Shown in pieces: positions 52,634-63,486 of a DNA stretch of 64,000 nucleotides. This stretch comes from Hortaea werneckii (Eukaryota > Ascomycota > Dothideomycetes > Mycosphaerellales > Teratosphaeriaceae). The translations under genes were made by a program, and so were the position numbers. The DNA is taken from positions 1 through 64,000 of the forward strand of contig JBAOKB010000076.1 of NCBI GenBank assembly GCA_037044905.1. The letters are read 5' to 3'. Position 1 is the stretch's first letter, and each line of letters starts with the position of its first letter. A model generated the notes under the pieces. It saw only the letters and a program-made list of their open reading frames with translations. It had not been told where the DNA came from and made no database searches.

Positions 52634-55600
52634 ATGTCGTTCAATTTCACAGGGGCTGCCGACTCCCCGACCACGCCCAATCGCAAGAACAACCGCTCCC
52701 TCTTCTCTCAGCCCTCCACTACGCCCGCTGGCCCACCTCCCTCGCATCTCACAGATTTTGCCTCCCACATCTCCACTACGCCTGCTGGACCCCCGCCGAC
52801 CAGGAGTCTTTTCGGTAGCTCCTATGCTGCGCCTAACACTTTCGGCCGCAAAGGCCACACGCCAGCGCGGAGGGGCTTTGCTATGCCGGAAAGCAGCCCG
52901 CCGCCTGCCGTAGCAGAGGGCGATGAGAATGAGGATGCGGAGTATAGTGAGGACGATTTTATGGCGGAAGGAAGGAGAGACGCAGCCCCGGAAATGGATC
53001 GCAGCGCGTTTGCGTCCAGTCTGATGAGCTCCACGCGCGGCATGAAGCGGAGTCGGAATGGTAGACCCAAGGAACAGACGGTTGGCGACTACGGAGCAAT
53101 TGCGAAAAGTATGGCGGGACGGTCGCAGACGAAGCTGGATGACCCTGATGATTTGATATTGAGGCAGGAGGATACGATTCACCGCATGGACGAGTTGGCA
53201 AACGCAAATGCGAGCGGGCGTGATGCTGCCGTGGAAGAGGGCGTAGTCGACTTGGTAAAGCTCTGGGGCCAGCATGCTCAGATGGAGACTAAAGAGGCAG
53301 GCTTAGGTCCGGTGGCGGAGGACGACATTACGCGAGCAAATTACCTCTCCAGTCTCCTATTGCAGCTTCACCATCCTCACGCCGTGAAAGGCTCGCAGCA
53401 ACAAACACGTCCACATCATGCACTGAGCGGAGCGAGGAAGGCGAACTCTGCCGGCAACACCACTATACCACGAGCCTTGCTCGATTGGCTCAACACCTAC
53501 CACATTCCCTTCCCCGACGACTACGACACCGTATGGCGCTATCAGCCATCACCTTCGGCACACGAACGTTTCTGGGACGCCGTCTACTACAGCTTAATTC
53601 GCGGCAAATACGACCAAGCCATCCGCCTCCTCTCGGATGCAGGCTGGGACAACGCCTTGACAGACGAGGAAGACACGGATGGCACACGATTTAGCGAACG
53701 GCAATTGGATCATATCGAGCACGTTGTTGAAGCCTGCATCACTCTGCTGCGTACATGTCCAGCGTTGAAGTACAGCGACTGGAACGTCAAAGGCAACGAC
53801 TGGGCTGTCTTCCGACAGCGTGCCCGCACAGCACTGCGGAACCTCGAATCCTATGCGGGTGAACCGGACGAGGATGACGAGCAAGACGAGCTGGGCGCGT
53901 CGAGAGGCGGCGGGAATGTGTTCAATCAGAGCCACAGTATGGCCATGTCTGCCGCCTCCCGCCGAGCCGAGTCGAAAGTCCCCTGGAGCATCTACGAGAA
54001 CTTGAAACTGCTGTATAGCGTCGTGCTTGGTGACGTGGACGCTCTCTGCGACACTAGCCAGGACTGGCTGGAAGCTAGCATTTATCTCACTGTGTGGTGG
54101 GATGGCGAAGCCGGGGACCCGACAGAGCCGGCGAGTCTGCGCGCCAGTCAGAGCATGCGCAAGAGCTTGACGGGTTCTAAGCGAGCGAAGACTCGTGAAG
54201 TCGATGTCGCTCCTGGGACGGCTTATCGGAAACGTCTCGCCGAGGCGTTTGTGCTCGTAGTCGATACTGGTGAGGATGTGGTTTTCCAACCAGACACTCT
54301 GGATCCAGTACAAGTCGGCCTTGCTTGTATTTTCACCGAGAATGTCGAAGCGATCATTGCCCTGCTTCGATCGTGGAGCTTGCCCATCACATCTGGCGTC
54401 GTGGAAGTCGCGGGTCTGGGAGGCTGGATGCCGCACGCTCGACCAGGCGGCAAGGATGGCCTGCTGCAGCGGGGTTTCAGCAGCGAGGATCTCATGGTGC
54501 TTTCGCATGGGCCGGCGTCCAACCAATCCCAATCTGGAGAGATGGAGAGGGATGAAGTGCTGTCAGGGTACGCGGAGGCTTTAGCCAAGAAGCAACTACT
54601 GAAGAGTACCGATGGGAAAATCGAGCGAGAAGGCTGGGAGCTGGCAGTGGAAGTGCTTGGACGGCTGGGCGACACCAAAGTCGGCGAGCAGAAAGTCAGA
54701 GAAGTATTAGAAGGGCTAGATTTGGAGGGTGAGGGAACAGTCGACAAAGTGCTCTCGGCGTGCCGAAGCTTGAGTCTGGATGAAGAGGCGAGAGGGATCG
54801 CTGAGGTAAGAATTACTGCTCAGCTAAGGTTGAGATTCATGACTTTTATGCTAACGATATCTACAGCGCTACGCAGACACTCTGGCTTTCTCAGAGGAAG
54901 GCGTTCAACCAGCCTACGGTTCGGCGCTCATCTACTACGCCCGGGCACACGCCGTCGCCAAGCTCAAGGACCTTCTCTCTCTCTTGACGTCCTGCTGTCT
55001 GCTACACTCGGCCGCGTACCCCTTCGCCACCGACCTCGACCCCCAGCTAGCAAGTCTCCTCAGCAAAGACCGACTATCGCTCGTCGGACTCGCGCGAGAA
55101 GATCCCGACGCCGCATCTCTCCTCGCCAAATCCCTCTCCGGCTACGCCACCGTACGACGCTTCTACTACCTCCGCGACCAGGACCTCACCCCCGCCTCGA
55201 CCACAATCCTCCCACCTCTCGAACGCAAACGCGAAGCCGCCAAAGCCCTTGTAGCCGTCACAGAGTCCGCAGCCGACTGCATCCGCGGCGGCCTGTACGA
55301 CCCCGCCGTCGAAAGCGTGATCGCCGTCGACTGCGTGCTGGCGCTCTTAGCCGAATCCCTCCCCCTCCTCGGCCAACCCAAACGCATCTTCACCAAGGAA
55401 CAGGTCTTCGGCCTCCTCCGCGTCGTCGAGGATTTCGCGACCGCGCCTTCCCGGATCAGGGAGAATGCCGAGAGTCTCATGCTGGCTTCTGTTACCGCGT
55501 ACCGGGACAACGACGATGGGGTGGTGGTTGGTAATGGTGCGGGGAATAAGCTGAAGAAGTCGAAGCAGACTTTGAACAAATCGGGTTTCGGGGCCAGTAG

Positions 55601-55832
55601 TTATGACTTGCTCGCGTCGTCTATCTTGCCTGGTACTCAGCAGAAGAGGAGTGGTGGTGGGGACGGGGCGCAGACTTCTCCAATTCCTATCAAGCGGAGC
55701 TGGGATTGGCGGAGGGGACTGGATGGACTTGGTGGTGGCGTTGATGCTGGTGGGAAGGAGGTTTTGGGGTTGTTGAGGATGGCGCTCGCGCAGGAAGTTG
55801 CGAGGGGGTGGAGTGGGCAGGTTGTTTGGTAG
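52634..55832 (+). CDS. NUP85: Nuclear pore complex subunit Nup85
   Basis: Two exons, 52634-54805 and 54867-55832, with a 61-nt GTAAGA...GCTAAC...CTACAG intron, give 1045 aa. The N-terminus is Ser/Pro-rich and disordered, with a repeat of TTPAGPPP; the rest is helical, as in the ACE1-type scaffold fold. Sequence features such as HERFWDAVYYSLIRGKYDQAIRLL and DWLEASIYLTVWWDG fit the fungal Nup85 family. Nup85 belongs to the Y-complex (Nup84/107 complex) that coats the pore membrane. Fungal versions are long and diverged, so the family call rests on overall pattern rather than one motif. Confidence 0.8.
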
Positions 55833-56844
55833 ATGGGTTTGGGGTGGTTTCGAGGACAATTTTGTTTCTATTGGAAGGTGTTGATGAGAGGTGGGATGGT
55901 TGTGTAGGGAGAGAGTGTTTTTGGGATAAGGCTTAAGGTGCCGGGCTGATATGGACTTTTCGCCTTGATATCATGGATTCCTTTCTCCCTTGATGTTCAT
56001 TGCAATGCATAAGGAAAAGGCGTGCCGCGGCTACCTGCTGTGTCCTACTTCAAAAGCGAGAGCCTATGCCATGCTTCAATAGAGAGTGTTTACAAATGAT
56101 TGCTCACGAAGGAAACGATGATCTGATGATTTCGAGAATGGCAGTGAAGTTGGCAGGCAGTGTTGTTGAGTACAGGTGATTTGGCCACGAATGACAAGCC
56201 GTGGTGTCGTCTGGAATGAACACAGGCGGCAAGGAAGAGCTACAGAAGCACTACCTGCTATATGATCATTTGTGATCGTCTTCATGAAATCGTGACGGCT
56301 ATCGCCTATGGCCCTTTCTCCTCCGTTCAAGGCTTCCTCTCAGAGACAACACGTCACTCCATCAGCAGCATATCAGAGCTGTTGAACAGGTGGCGTGGCG
56401 AGGTCCTTGCTCTCCTTTTCGAGAACGGTCGATATGGGATGTGAAGGGTGTGTCATCATCGGAGTGGATGCTCCTGATCATCATCATCATTATCGCCGTA
56501 ATAAACGCGAAACCCAAGAGCGTCTCGAGCGTCTCGGGCTTGCAGCGAAGTGCCTTGGATTTGCCAGGCCCCACGGCGGATTATGCAATATGACGTACGC
56601 GGGGTGGGCTGTGTGAGGCGTGTGAATGACTTCAGAGCTTGACACGCGACACCTGGAGCTCTGCACAAAGCTTCATTTCATCTTCGTAAACATCCCTCCG
56701 TCTACTTACCACTTGTCTCTCTACACACACACGCATCTCTCCAATAACAAACATCCTCTCTTCTTGAAGAAAGTCCGCTGCACTCCCCACATACCAAACA
56801 ACAAAACAGAGCCTTTTCCACTACAAGACACATCACCACCCACA
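55833..56844. other. Intergenic region upstream of RTC3
   Basis: 1.0 kb with no supported gene; a CATCATCAT-like repeat near 56475-56495 is the only pattern seen. It holds the RTC3 promoter and a CA/CT-rich leader. Confidence 0.35.
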
Positions 56845-57364
56845 ATGCCTCGCGGAAACGAAGCCCAATGTAAGGTCCACTACAAGGGCAAGAGCGACGA
56901 CTTCATCATCTTCGTCGACTCCGCTCAGGCTGTCCGGGACTGGAAGAATGACAAGACCGTCGCCCTCGCAACCGTCGTCAGCGGCTGGAAGGTCTTCGTG
57001 ACGCACAAGTAGGTTTTCCTCCTTTCATCTTGAGCAGGCTGAAGACCACCTCCTCTCCCCATGGTGTTATTCTTGCTCCGTGGATGCAGTAGCTGACATA
57101 ATATTTCTGCACAGGCACGGCAACCACGGTATCCTCGACGGAGCCTCCAAGGGCCAGCTGGAGGGCGAGTTCGGCACCAGCAAGGACGACGATGTGTTCA
57201 AGCAGATCATCGAGAACGGCTCTATCGTTGAGTCTGAGGTGAGATTCATTTCCCTAACATTCCTCAACCGCGTATGAAGCCATGTACTAACGTGCCTCGC
57301 TATGTAGGAGCACGGCCGCCAGGGCGACAAGAACATCAGCCAGGGTCCTAGGATGGGCCACTAA
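56845..57364 (+). CDS. RTC3: SBDS-like protein Rtc3
   Basis: Three exons, 56845-57008, 57115-57238 and 57308-57364, with 106- and 69-nt introns, give 114 aa. It consists of the N-terminal SBDS/FYSH fold alone: CKVHYKGKSDDFIIFVD, VVSGWKVFVTHK, and GELG-like GQLEGEFGTS near the middle. Yeast Rtc3/Hgh-type proteins of this family are linked to RNA metabolism, stress and telomere-capping phenotypes. The end carries a Gly-rich tail (GPRMGH). The leader upstream is rich in CA and CT, as in strongly expressed fungal genes. Confidence 0.93.
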
Positions 57365-58032
57365 GGGCCGAGGGATAGATGGACAAGCTACGTAGGGATT
57401 TTCTCCTTACGAGCACGAGGATATGACAGATAAAATATAATCAAAGACTGAGCCGCTCCGTTGGTACTGCTGAAGATAGGTGAAACAATCCCGGGAGTGC
57501 AGGAGGAGAAAAGGCATTTCGCTACTGTTGCTGCCTATCCTACCCAGATCTTTTTGATAGCTGGGGTCAGCAAGAGCAGTAGGACAGTCAGAAATCAAAT
57601 TAGGAATCATCATGTAAGCCTTGCATCTGAGACCATTGAAGCCTTTTCTTCTTCTCCTTTCACATGCGAATTTGTTGAGGTCTTTGAAGCTTCTAGCCAA
57701 TAGCCGCTCTTCCGCCTGCAGTTTGTGCAAACGAAGGTCGCTTGGAGGCTTGACTGGAAGTGTTCACGTGAACGTGCTCTTCACTGTGATAATCTGAGAA
57801 GATCTGTTCAATATCCCTTCATACACTCAACATCGAAGACTATCTCAATCACCTATCTATCCCGCGAAGCCACTGCAATAAGCATCATTAACACCAGACA
57901 CGACGACCGGACGCAGTCGCCAGCCGTAAAGGAAAAAGAAAAGAAGACGAGATCCTCGCGCCCCTCTTCTCTTCAACACTCACTTACACACTCACTCGCG
58001 ACCCCAAAAGCAGACCGCCAGCCGCCGTCAGC
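57365..58032. other. Intergenic spacer
   Basis: 668 bases between RTC3 and the F-box/UIM gene on the same strand; no other feature seen. Confidence 0.35.
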
Positions 58033-60648
58033 ATGGCTTTAGTCGATCGCTCCAAAGTCGCTTCACTCTACACCCGCATCCTCCTCCACGACCTCCCCGT
58101 CCACAACCCCACCCTCCCACCCCTAAACGCGGACATCACCAACACCATCCTCAGCTTCCTCGGCCTCGACGTCAGCTCCTTGAACAAGCCCCACAAACTC
58201 ACCTCTAGTCTCACCTGTGCCAACGGGCTTCTTCCCGCGATGGACGCCAACCATCCAGCCGAGATCCCGCCACCGGACGGCAAATGTCCCTTTATGACCT
58301 TACCCACGGAACTCCGGCGCACCATCTTCGCCGACAGTTTGCCTGCCAGGGATATAGCGATCCCGGTCCGCTGCGACGACGACGATCCCGGTCCTCGCAA
58401 GCGAAGCTCCTCCAACGAGACCAATCACTCATTCGCAGGAAATCGCACTCACTCGCCCGCCTCTTCCATCACCTCGTCCTCCTCATCCTCCTCCTCCGCC
58501 TCTTTGCCCTCCTCCTCTCCCAGTCCCTCCGCCACCACTCCCGCCAAAAAGGCAAACCGTACCGCAGACCTCATGACCCTGAACCGCCGCCTCTGCGCCG
58601 AAATCACCGAGGTCCTGTACACGGAACGCGAGTTCGTGGTCCATGTCCACGAGGGGTTTCACGCTGGTGGGATTGAGTTCCTGAATTCCGGACGCCAGCC
58701 GTTGCAGTTTTATTGTTTGCCTGCGGACGAGGACGATGACGATGGGGACGGAGATGAGGGGTGTGGTGGGGGCAGAGGACCAAGGGGAGGGGGGATGAAA
58801 GACCCGCGCTTTGGGGGGAAGTTCCATTCCGGAGCGCCGTTTGGGCTGGATCGGGTGAAGAAGGTTCGGGTGGAGATTCTGCCGCCTCCCCTTTCTTCTT
58901 CTCCTTCAGGCAAGGAGGAAGAGGTCAATGGGAGGATGGTCGCGATGAATACGTACTTCATGGTCCTCGCGCTCGTGCGGCTGCTCGAACGCGCCGAGGG
59001 ACCGGGAAGGGACACTCGGATCACGAGACTGCGGGTTTCGTTTGCGGATCGCTGTCGTCGTTGTAGCAAAAGAAACCAAGACGACGAGGACGACGACAAC
59101 GACGACTCCACCTCCACCGCCTCCACCTCCAACCCAGCCCCTTCCGCTCCCGAGTCATCCTGGTGGTGGGATCCCCACCGCTCCCAACCCCGCGAGACGA
59201 CTTTCCACGGCACAAGCAACCTACAACTCATCCTGCTCCCCTTCTCACTGCTCCGGGCGCACCAGCTGGAGATCCTCCTCCCGCCCTCCTGCGCGACACA
59301 ATTCGCTTCCGATCCTGCTACGCGCTGCTTCCTCCGTCGTCTCGAGGGGAAGATCACGGGTTCCTCCTCCTCGTCGTTCCCGTCCGCGACGGGGTTGGTT
59401 GATCTGCTGGACGATGGGAAGGTGGTGAGGAATTTGGAGACCGCGCGGTTCGCGTATGAGGCTTTTGTCTTTCGGATCAAGTTTGGGGGCAAAGGGGAGG
59501 AGGTTGCGTTGTTGGGGGAGGGGGATTGGGAGGGGGAGAAGGGGCAGGAGAGTGTTGCGGGGGAGGGGGAAGAGGAGGAGAAGGAGGGAGGGGAGGACGG
59601 GGAGATGAGCGAGGGGGATTGGCCGGCTCAAGGGCAGCGGCAGAAGAAGACGAAGAGTGAAAAGAAGAGGGAAAAGAAGCAGCTGAAGAAGGAGAGGAAG
59701 AAGAATATGAAAGAGAAGAGCAGCAAGGGGGAAAGGTGGGTTGGGGATGGAGATGGTGATGATGAAGAGGATGACGGGGAAGAGATGCAGTGGGCTTTGC
59801 AGCAGTCCCTGGCGCAAGCGGTTGGGGAAGAGGAGAGGGAGCTTCAGCAGGCGATCGGCGAGTCCTTGCGGTACGATAGAGAGGAGAGTCCGAAACCTGC
59901 AAGGATGGATGATCGAGACAGGAATTATCTCAGAGGAGCGAGTGAGGACCGGAACGAGATCAAGTTTGGAGGTGATGAGTACGATTTGGGACTCAGCGAG
60001 GACATGGATGAGTTCAGCTTTGAAGATTCCGAGGATGATGAGGCACTGAACGAGGACATGGGAGAAGACGACTCACAAGATCTCGAGCCCTACGAAGGAG
60101 ACGAAATCGTCATGAGAGAGACTGCTTCAGAACCCAAAGAGGACGATACTGCAGGACTGAGTGAAGACACGACAGCGACCGATCCAGACGACGGGGAGGA
60201 GTATGAGCATAGACACTACAAAGCAACGGAAGAAGACCGCGCTGACACCCGGGAGTCACGCGCCGGAAGGGAGGAAAAGAAGAACACACAACCCCACCTC
60301 CCGCTCACGGAACCCTTGGGCACTACTGGTCCAATGGCCGCGGATATCTGGCGGGTGACTGGCACGACTAGTATCAACAGCTCGACCACTGTCCCCGAGG
60401 GGGCAAGGTTCGGGCAACCGGTTGCTGCGACATGGGGGTCGCGCATCGCAGTCGTTGAAGGGCAACCGGGAGAGAACATGGGCCCCAAATCGGTCGAGAC
60501 GGGATGGGAGGAGGAGGAGGCGGTGTCGGTGTTGGGAGACGTGACGCCTGGATTCATTGCTGAGGCTGCTGCGCCGGCTTCGGATGGCGTGGCGAGTGGT
60601 AATTCGGGCTCCCTAAATATTGTTCTTGAGAATGGGTTTGGTGTTTGA
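58033..60648 (+). CDS. F-box-like protein with tandem ubiquitin-interacting motifs
   Basis: Single exon, 871 aa. An F-box-like segment lies at about residues 85-100 (CPFMTLPTELRRTIF), followed by a Ser-rich loop and a domain of the type found in fungal F-box/2EXR proteins (LMTLNRRLCAEITEVLY...). After a Lys/Glu-rich coiled region (about 535-575) come two tandem ubiquitin-interacting motifs: EEMQWALQQSLAQA (about 583-598) and EERELQQAIGESLRY (about 599-617), both with the Ala-x-x-x-Ser core. The last 250 residues are acidic and disordered. The architecture suggests recognition of ubiquitinated substrates in an SCF-like setting; this is inference. No intron is needed. Confidence 0.72.
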   Translation: MALVDRSKVASLYTRILLHDLPVHNPTLPPLNADITNTILSFLGLDVSSLNKPHKLTSSLTCANGLLPAMDANHPAEIPPPDGKCPFMTLPTELRRTIFADSLPARDIAIPVRCDDDDPGPRKRSSSNETNHSFAGNRTHSPASSITSSSSSSSSASLPSSSPSPSATTPAKKANRTADLMTLNRRLCAEITEVLYTEREFVVHVHEGFHAGGIEFLNSGRQPLQFYCLPADEDDDDGDGDEGCGGGRGPRGGGMKDPRFGGKFHSGAPFGLDRVKKVRVEILPPPLSSSPSGKEEEVNGRMVAMNTYFMVLALVRLLERAEGPGRDTRITRLRVSFADRCRRCSKRNQDDEDDDNDDSTSTASTSNPAPSAPESSWWWDPHRSQPRETTFHGTSNLQLILLPFSLLRAHQLEILLPPSCATQFASDPATRCFLRRLEGKITGSSSSSFPSATGLVDLLDDGKVVRNLETARFAYEAFVFRIKFGGKGEEVALLGEGDWEGEKGQESVAGEGEEEEKEGGEDGEMSEGDWPAQGQRQKKTKSEKKREKKQLKKERKKNMKEKSSKGERWVGDGDGDDEEDDGEEMQWALQQSLAQAVGEEERELQQAIGESLRYDREESPKPARMDDRDRNYLRGASEDRNEIKFGGDEYDLGLSEDMDEFSFEDSEDDEALNEDMGEDDSQDLEPYEGDEIVMRETASEPKEDDTAGLSEDTTATDPDDGEEYEHRHYKATEEDRADTRESRAGREEKKNTQPHLPLTEPLGTTGPMAADIWRVTGTTSINSSTTVPEGARFGQPVAATWGSRIAVVEGQPGENMGPKSVETGWEEEEAVSVLGDVTPGFIAEAAAPASDGVASGNSGSLNIVLENGFGV

Positions 60649-61299
60649 GAGGGAAGGGAGAGAGAGAAAAGCAGGGATGGGTGGGTGGGGGTGTGGTGAT
60701 CGGATGCAGGACAAGAACAGTGGGATAACATGAGCGAGACTTTCTTCCATATCGGCATACTTCAGAAAAGGGAAAGAGTTGACGGACAGCCATGTAACGC
60801 TGGCGCATCCATCGGCGCCAGCGCTGTCTCGTCTGGAGATCAGTGAGCTTTTTCAAGCCAACGATTGAAGAGTAGGAGTAGCGGTCCCATACAGAAGCCA
60901 TGAAAATAGCCGTAGAAATGAATGAACGCGTGCATTTATCGAGTGTATCAGGAAGCGCTCTGGAATCCAGCTGCAATCTGATCTGATTGGGTGAGATGGA
61001 AATTCTCAGGGTTCAGGCTCGGGTGTCGTCACTGTTGATCCGGTTGCTAGGGAACGGAACACGAGAAACGCCTGTGTCCGATACCACGGCTCAGTCTCGA
61101 AACGAAATAGAAAAGGGAGAGAAAAGAGAAGTAGGAGAGTTACGAAGACATCATTAACATCCCCCACCTACCGCAGCCGAAAAGCGAGTCTTTCTACCGA
61201 TCAGCCTTCCCACTCCACTGCTTATCGACACACGAGCACCAAGACAACAAGACGTCCTCTCCTACCACCACTCCTACGAAATCTTCACAATCCAAGTCG
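60649..61299. other. Intergenic spacer before the E2 gene
   Basis: 651 bases; no supported gene. It holds the end of the F-box gene and the promoter and leader of UBC11. Confidence 0.35.
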
Positions 61300-62169
61300 A
61301 TGGCCAGTAGAATAAACACCATGAGCGCCGCATCAGCTCCATCAGTAGGCCAAGGTGCTAAGAGCACCAGCGGGCCAGCCAACGCAACCACCAACGGCAA
61401 TGTCGTGAAGCGGTATGTCATACATTCCTCAAGCGACCACTTCCTCCAGCAAGAGAAGAGAGATGGCAGACAGAAGGACAACCAGGCTACATCAGAACAA
61501 ACCCCTCCTAACCCTCTTCTCCTCGAAATAGCCTCCAATCCGAACTCATGACCCTCATGACCCAACCCACCGCAGGCATCTCCGCCTTCCCCTCCGGCAG
61601 CGACATGACACACTGGAACGCGACCCTCCAAGGTCCCACCGAAACGCCCTACGCAAGTAAAACCTTTAAACTCACCCTCGCCTACCCCAACAACTACCCT
61701 TACGCGCCGCCGGAAGTGCTATTCAAGACGCCCATCTACCATCCCAACGTCGACTTCTCGGGCCGGATCTGTCTGGATATTTTGAAACCGGGCGGGAGTG
61801 GGAAAGAAGAGGGAGCGTGGAGCGCGGTGATGAATACGCAGACGGTGCTGTTGAGTATCCAGAGTTTGTTGGGGGAACCGAATAAGTATGTTCTTTTTTT
61901 CCAATTTCCCTTCCATTCTTTCTTTCTTTTTTTTTTTTTTTGGAGCAGAGTGGTCTTTGCTTTACTTCCTTTCTTCATGGAAAGAATACGGGAGTAAAGC
62001 AAACGGTGACACACGCCGCCGCCGGCGAAGAAGATTGGCTAACATGTTACAAAGTGCCTCCCCCCTCAACGGCGAAGCCGCCCTGCTCTGGGACTCGGAT
62101 AAGGCCGAGTTCAAGCGGAAAGTGGACGCGCGACATCTGGAGCCGGCGGAGATGGAAGAGGCTGCTTAA
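61300..62169 (+). CDS. UBC11: Ubiquitin-conjugating enzyme E2 C (UBE2C/Ubc11 type)
   Basis: Three exons, 61300-61412, 61532-61885 and 62055-62169, give 193 aa; introns are 119 and 169 nt, the second carrying a T run of about 17. The E2 fold is complete: LQSELMTLMTQPTAGISAFP, YPYAPPEVLFKTPIYHPNVD and the active-site Cys118 in GRICLDIL, then LLSIQSLLGEPN and SPLNGEAALLW. The N-terminal extension before LQSELM and the sequence pattern mark it as the UBE2C/UbcH10 class, which works with APC/C on mitotic cyclins. A small KPGGSGKEEGAWS insertion lies after the active site. The start at 61300 could be replaced by the ATG at 61321. Confidence 0.92.
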
Positions 62170-63486
62170 AAAGCTCTTCCTCTTTATCCATCTCCCTCTT
62201 TCTCTTACCTTCTCTTACTCCCTTTATTTCGTACCCCCTTCTCTCTTTCATCAGCGTGGGAGGGATATCCTATTCTATTCTACTTTTACTCCGGAAAGCC
62301 ACCTCTTTCCCCCCCAGGTGGAGGACAATGGGGTCTCGGACCCCCCGTTCCCGCCCCCTTACTCTCCTCTCTTCTTTTTCCCCATTCTGACGGCGTTTCC
62401 TCTCCCTGAGATAGATTCGATACGGCGGACCCCGGGATTCGCAGTCTTTCTGCATAAGTTCAGCAACAAAACCTGAAGGTCATTATCTTACGTATCATGA
62501 TGGGGTGAGGGCGGGTGGGGATGGGGTCAGGGTCTGAGTCCTAGCGGACAATAAGGACTGGGGGGAGTCAAGTGGATTCGATGGGCGGAGCGGCGTTTTT
62601 CAGATCATAAGGGCGGAATAACGATCACTATTCCTTTTTTTTTTTTTTCTTGCTTTTGTTTCCTTTTTTTTTTTTTTTTTTTTTTTTTGGAGGAAACGGG
62701 TTGGATTTAAGGTGGTTTCTTCCATTGGTGCAGATAGGGTCCTAAAGACTTTTACTTTCCGGCCACCCTTTCTTACTTCCTGCCTACTCGATGATGGACT
62801 TTGAGACCCGATTCCTTTCTATGAATAGTCCCTCCTGATAGTATATCTTTCTTCTCTCCCTTTATTTCTTTCCTTTTACTTTTCTCTTCTTTTCTTTTTT
62901 CCGGTTGGATCCGATTGTTTTCTCGGTCGTGGGACTCTCAAAGAAAGTAGGCAGACGGTAGAGAATGCCCATGCCACACAGCTTGAGGCAGTGCTGTACG
63001 GCTTCACATACCCTCCTAACGTCTGTATCAAGGTCCTTGAGTCGTAAGATACATTTCTCCTCACCTCCTGGAAAAGGGAGAGGAAGAGGGGAGGGATCGG
63101 GAAGGAAGAACGATATGACAGCAGCAAGATCACACCTGCATGGCTATGGTATGATTTGGACCATGAGTGAAGATCGAATTTTTGGGAGGGTGTTGTTCGC
63201 TATCGCCTTCTGGACTTTCATTTTTTTTTTTTTTCCTCCCTTTCTTCTCCCTTTTCTTAAACTATTATTTTAGGTGAGGTAGCGGGCCGCACCTACAGTC
63301 ATTCCCCTGCGTGATTCGGTGCTTTGTAAAAGCCAGAAAGCTTCCCGAGAACCTTGGTCTGACTCTATTCTCCCGAGTCATATTACGGTGAAAATAAATT
63401 CATTAATCGTTTCCCATGTGATATTTTTCGAGATCCATCATCCTATCCAAGAGTAAATCTCCCAGACAAATCTGCCAACGCACCCC
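62170..63486. other. Intergenic region with T runs
   Basis: 1.3 kb between facing 3' ends of UBC11 and the ABC transporter gene. Pyrimidine-rich with T runs at about 62635-62652, 62665-62688 and 63220-63234. No supported gene. Confidence 0.4.

Noticed and set aside
52247..53275. Minus-strand 342-codon frame over the NUP85 start
   Set aside because: It lies opposite the clear NUP85 first exon and has no protein-like features.
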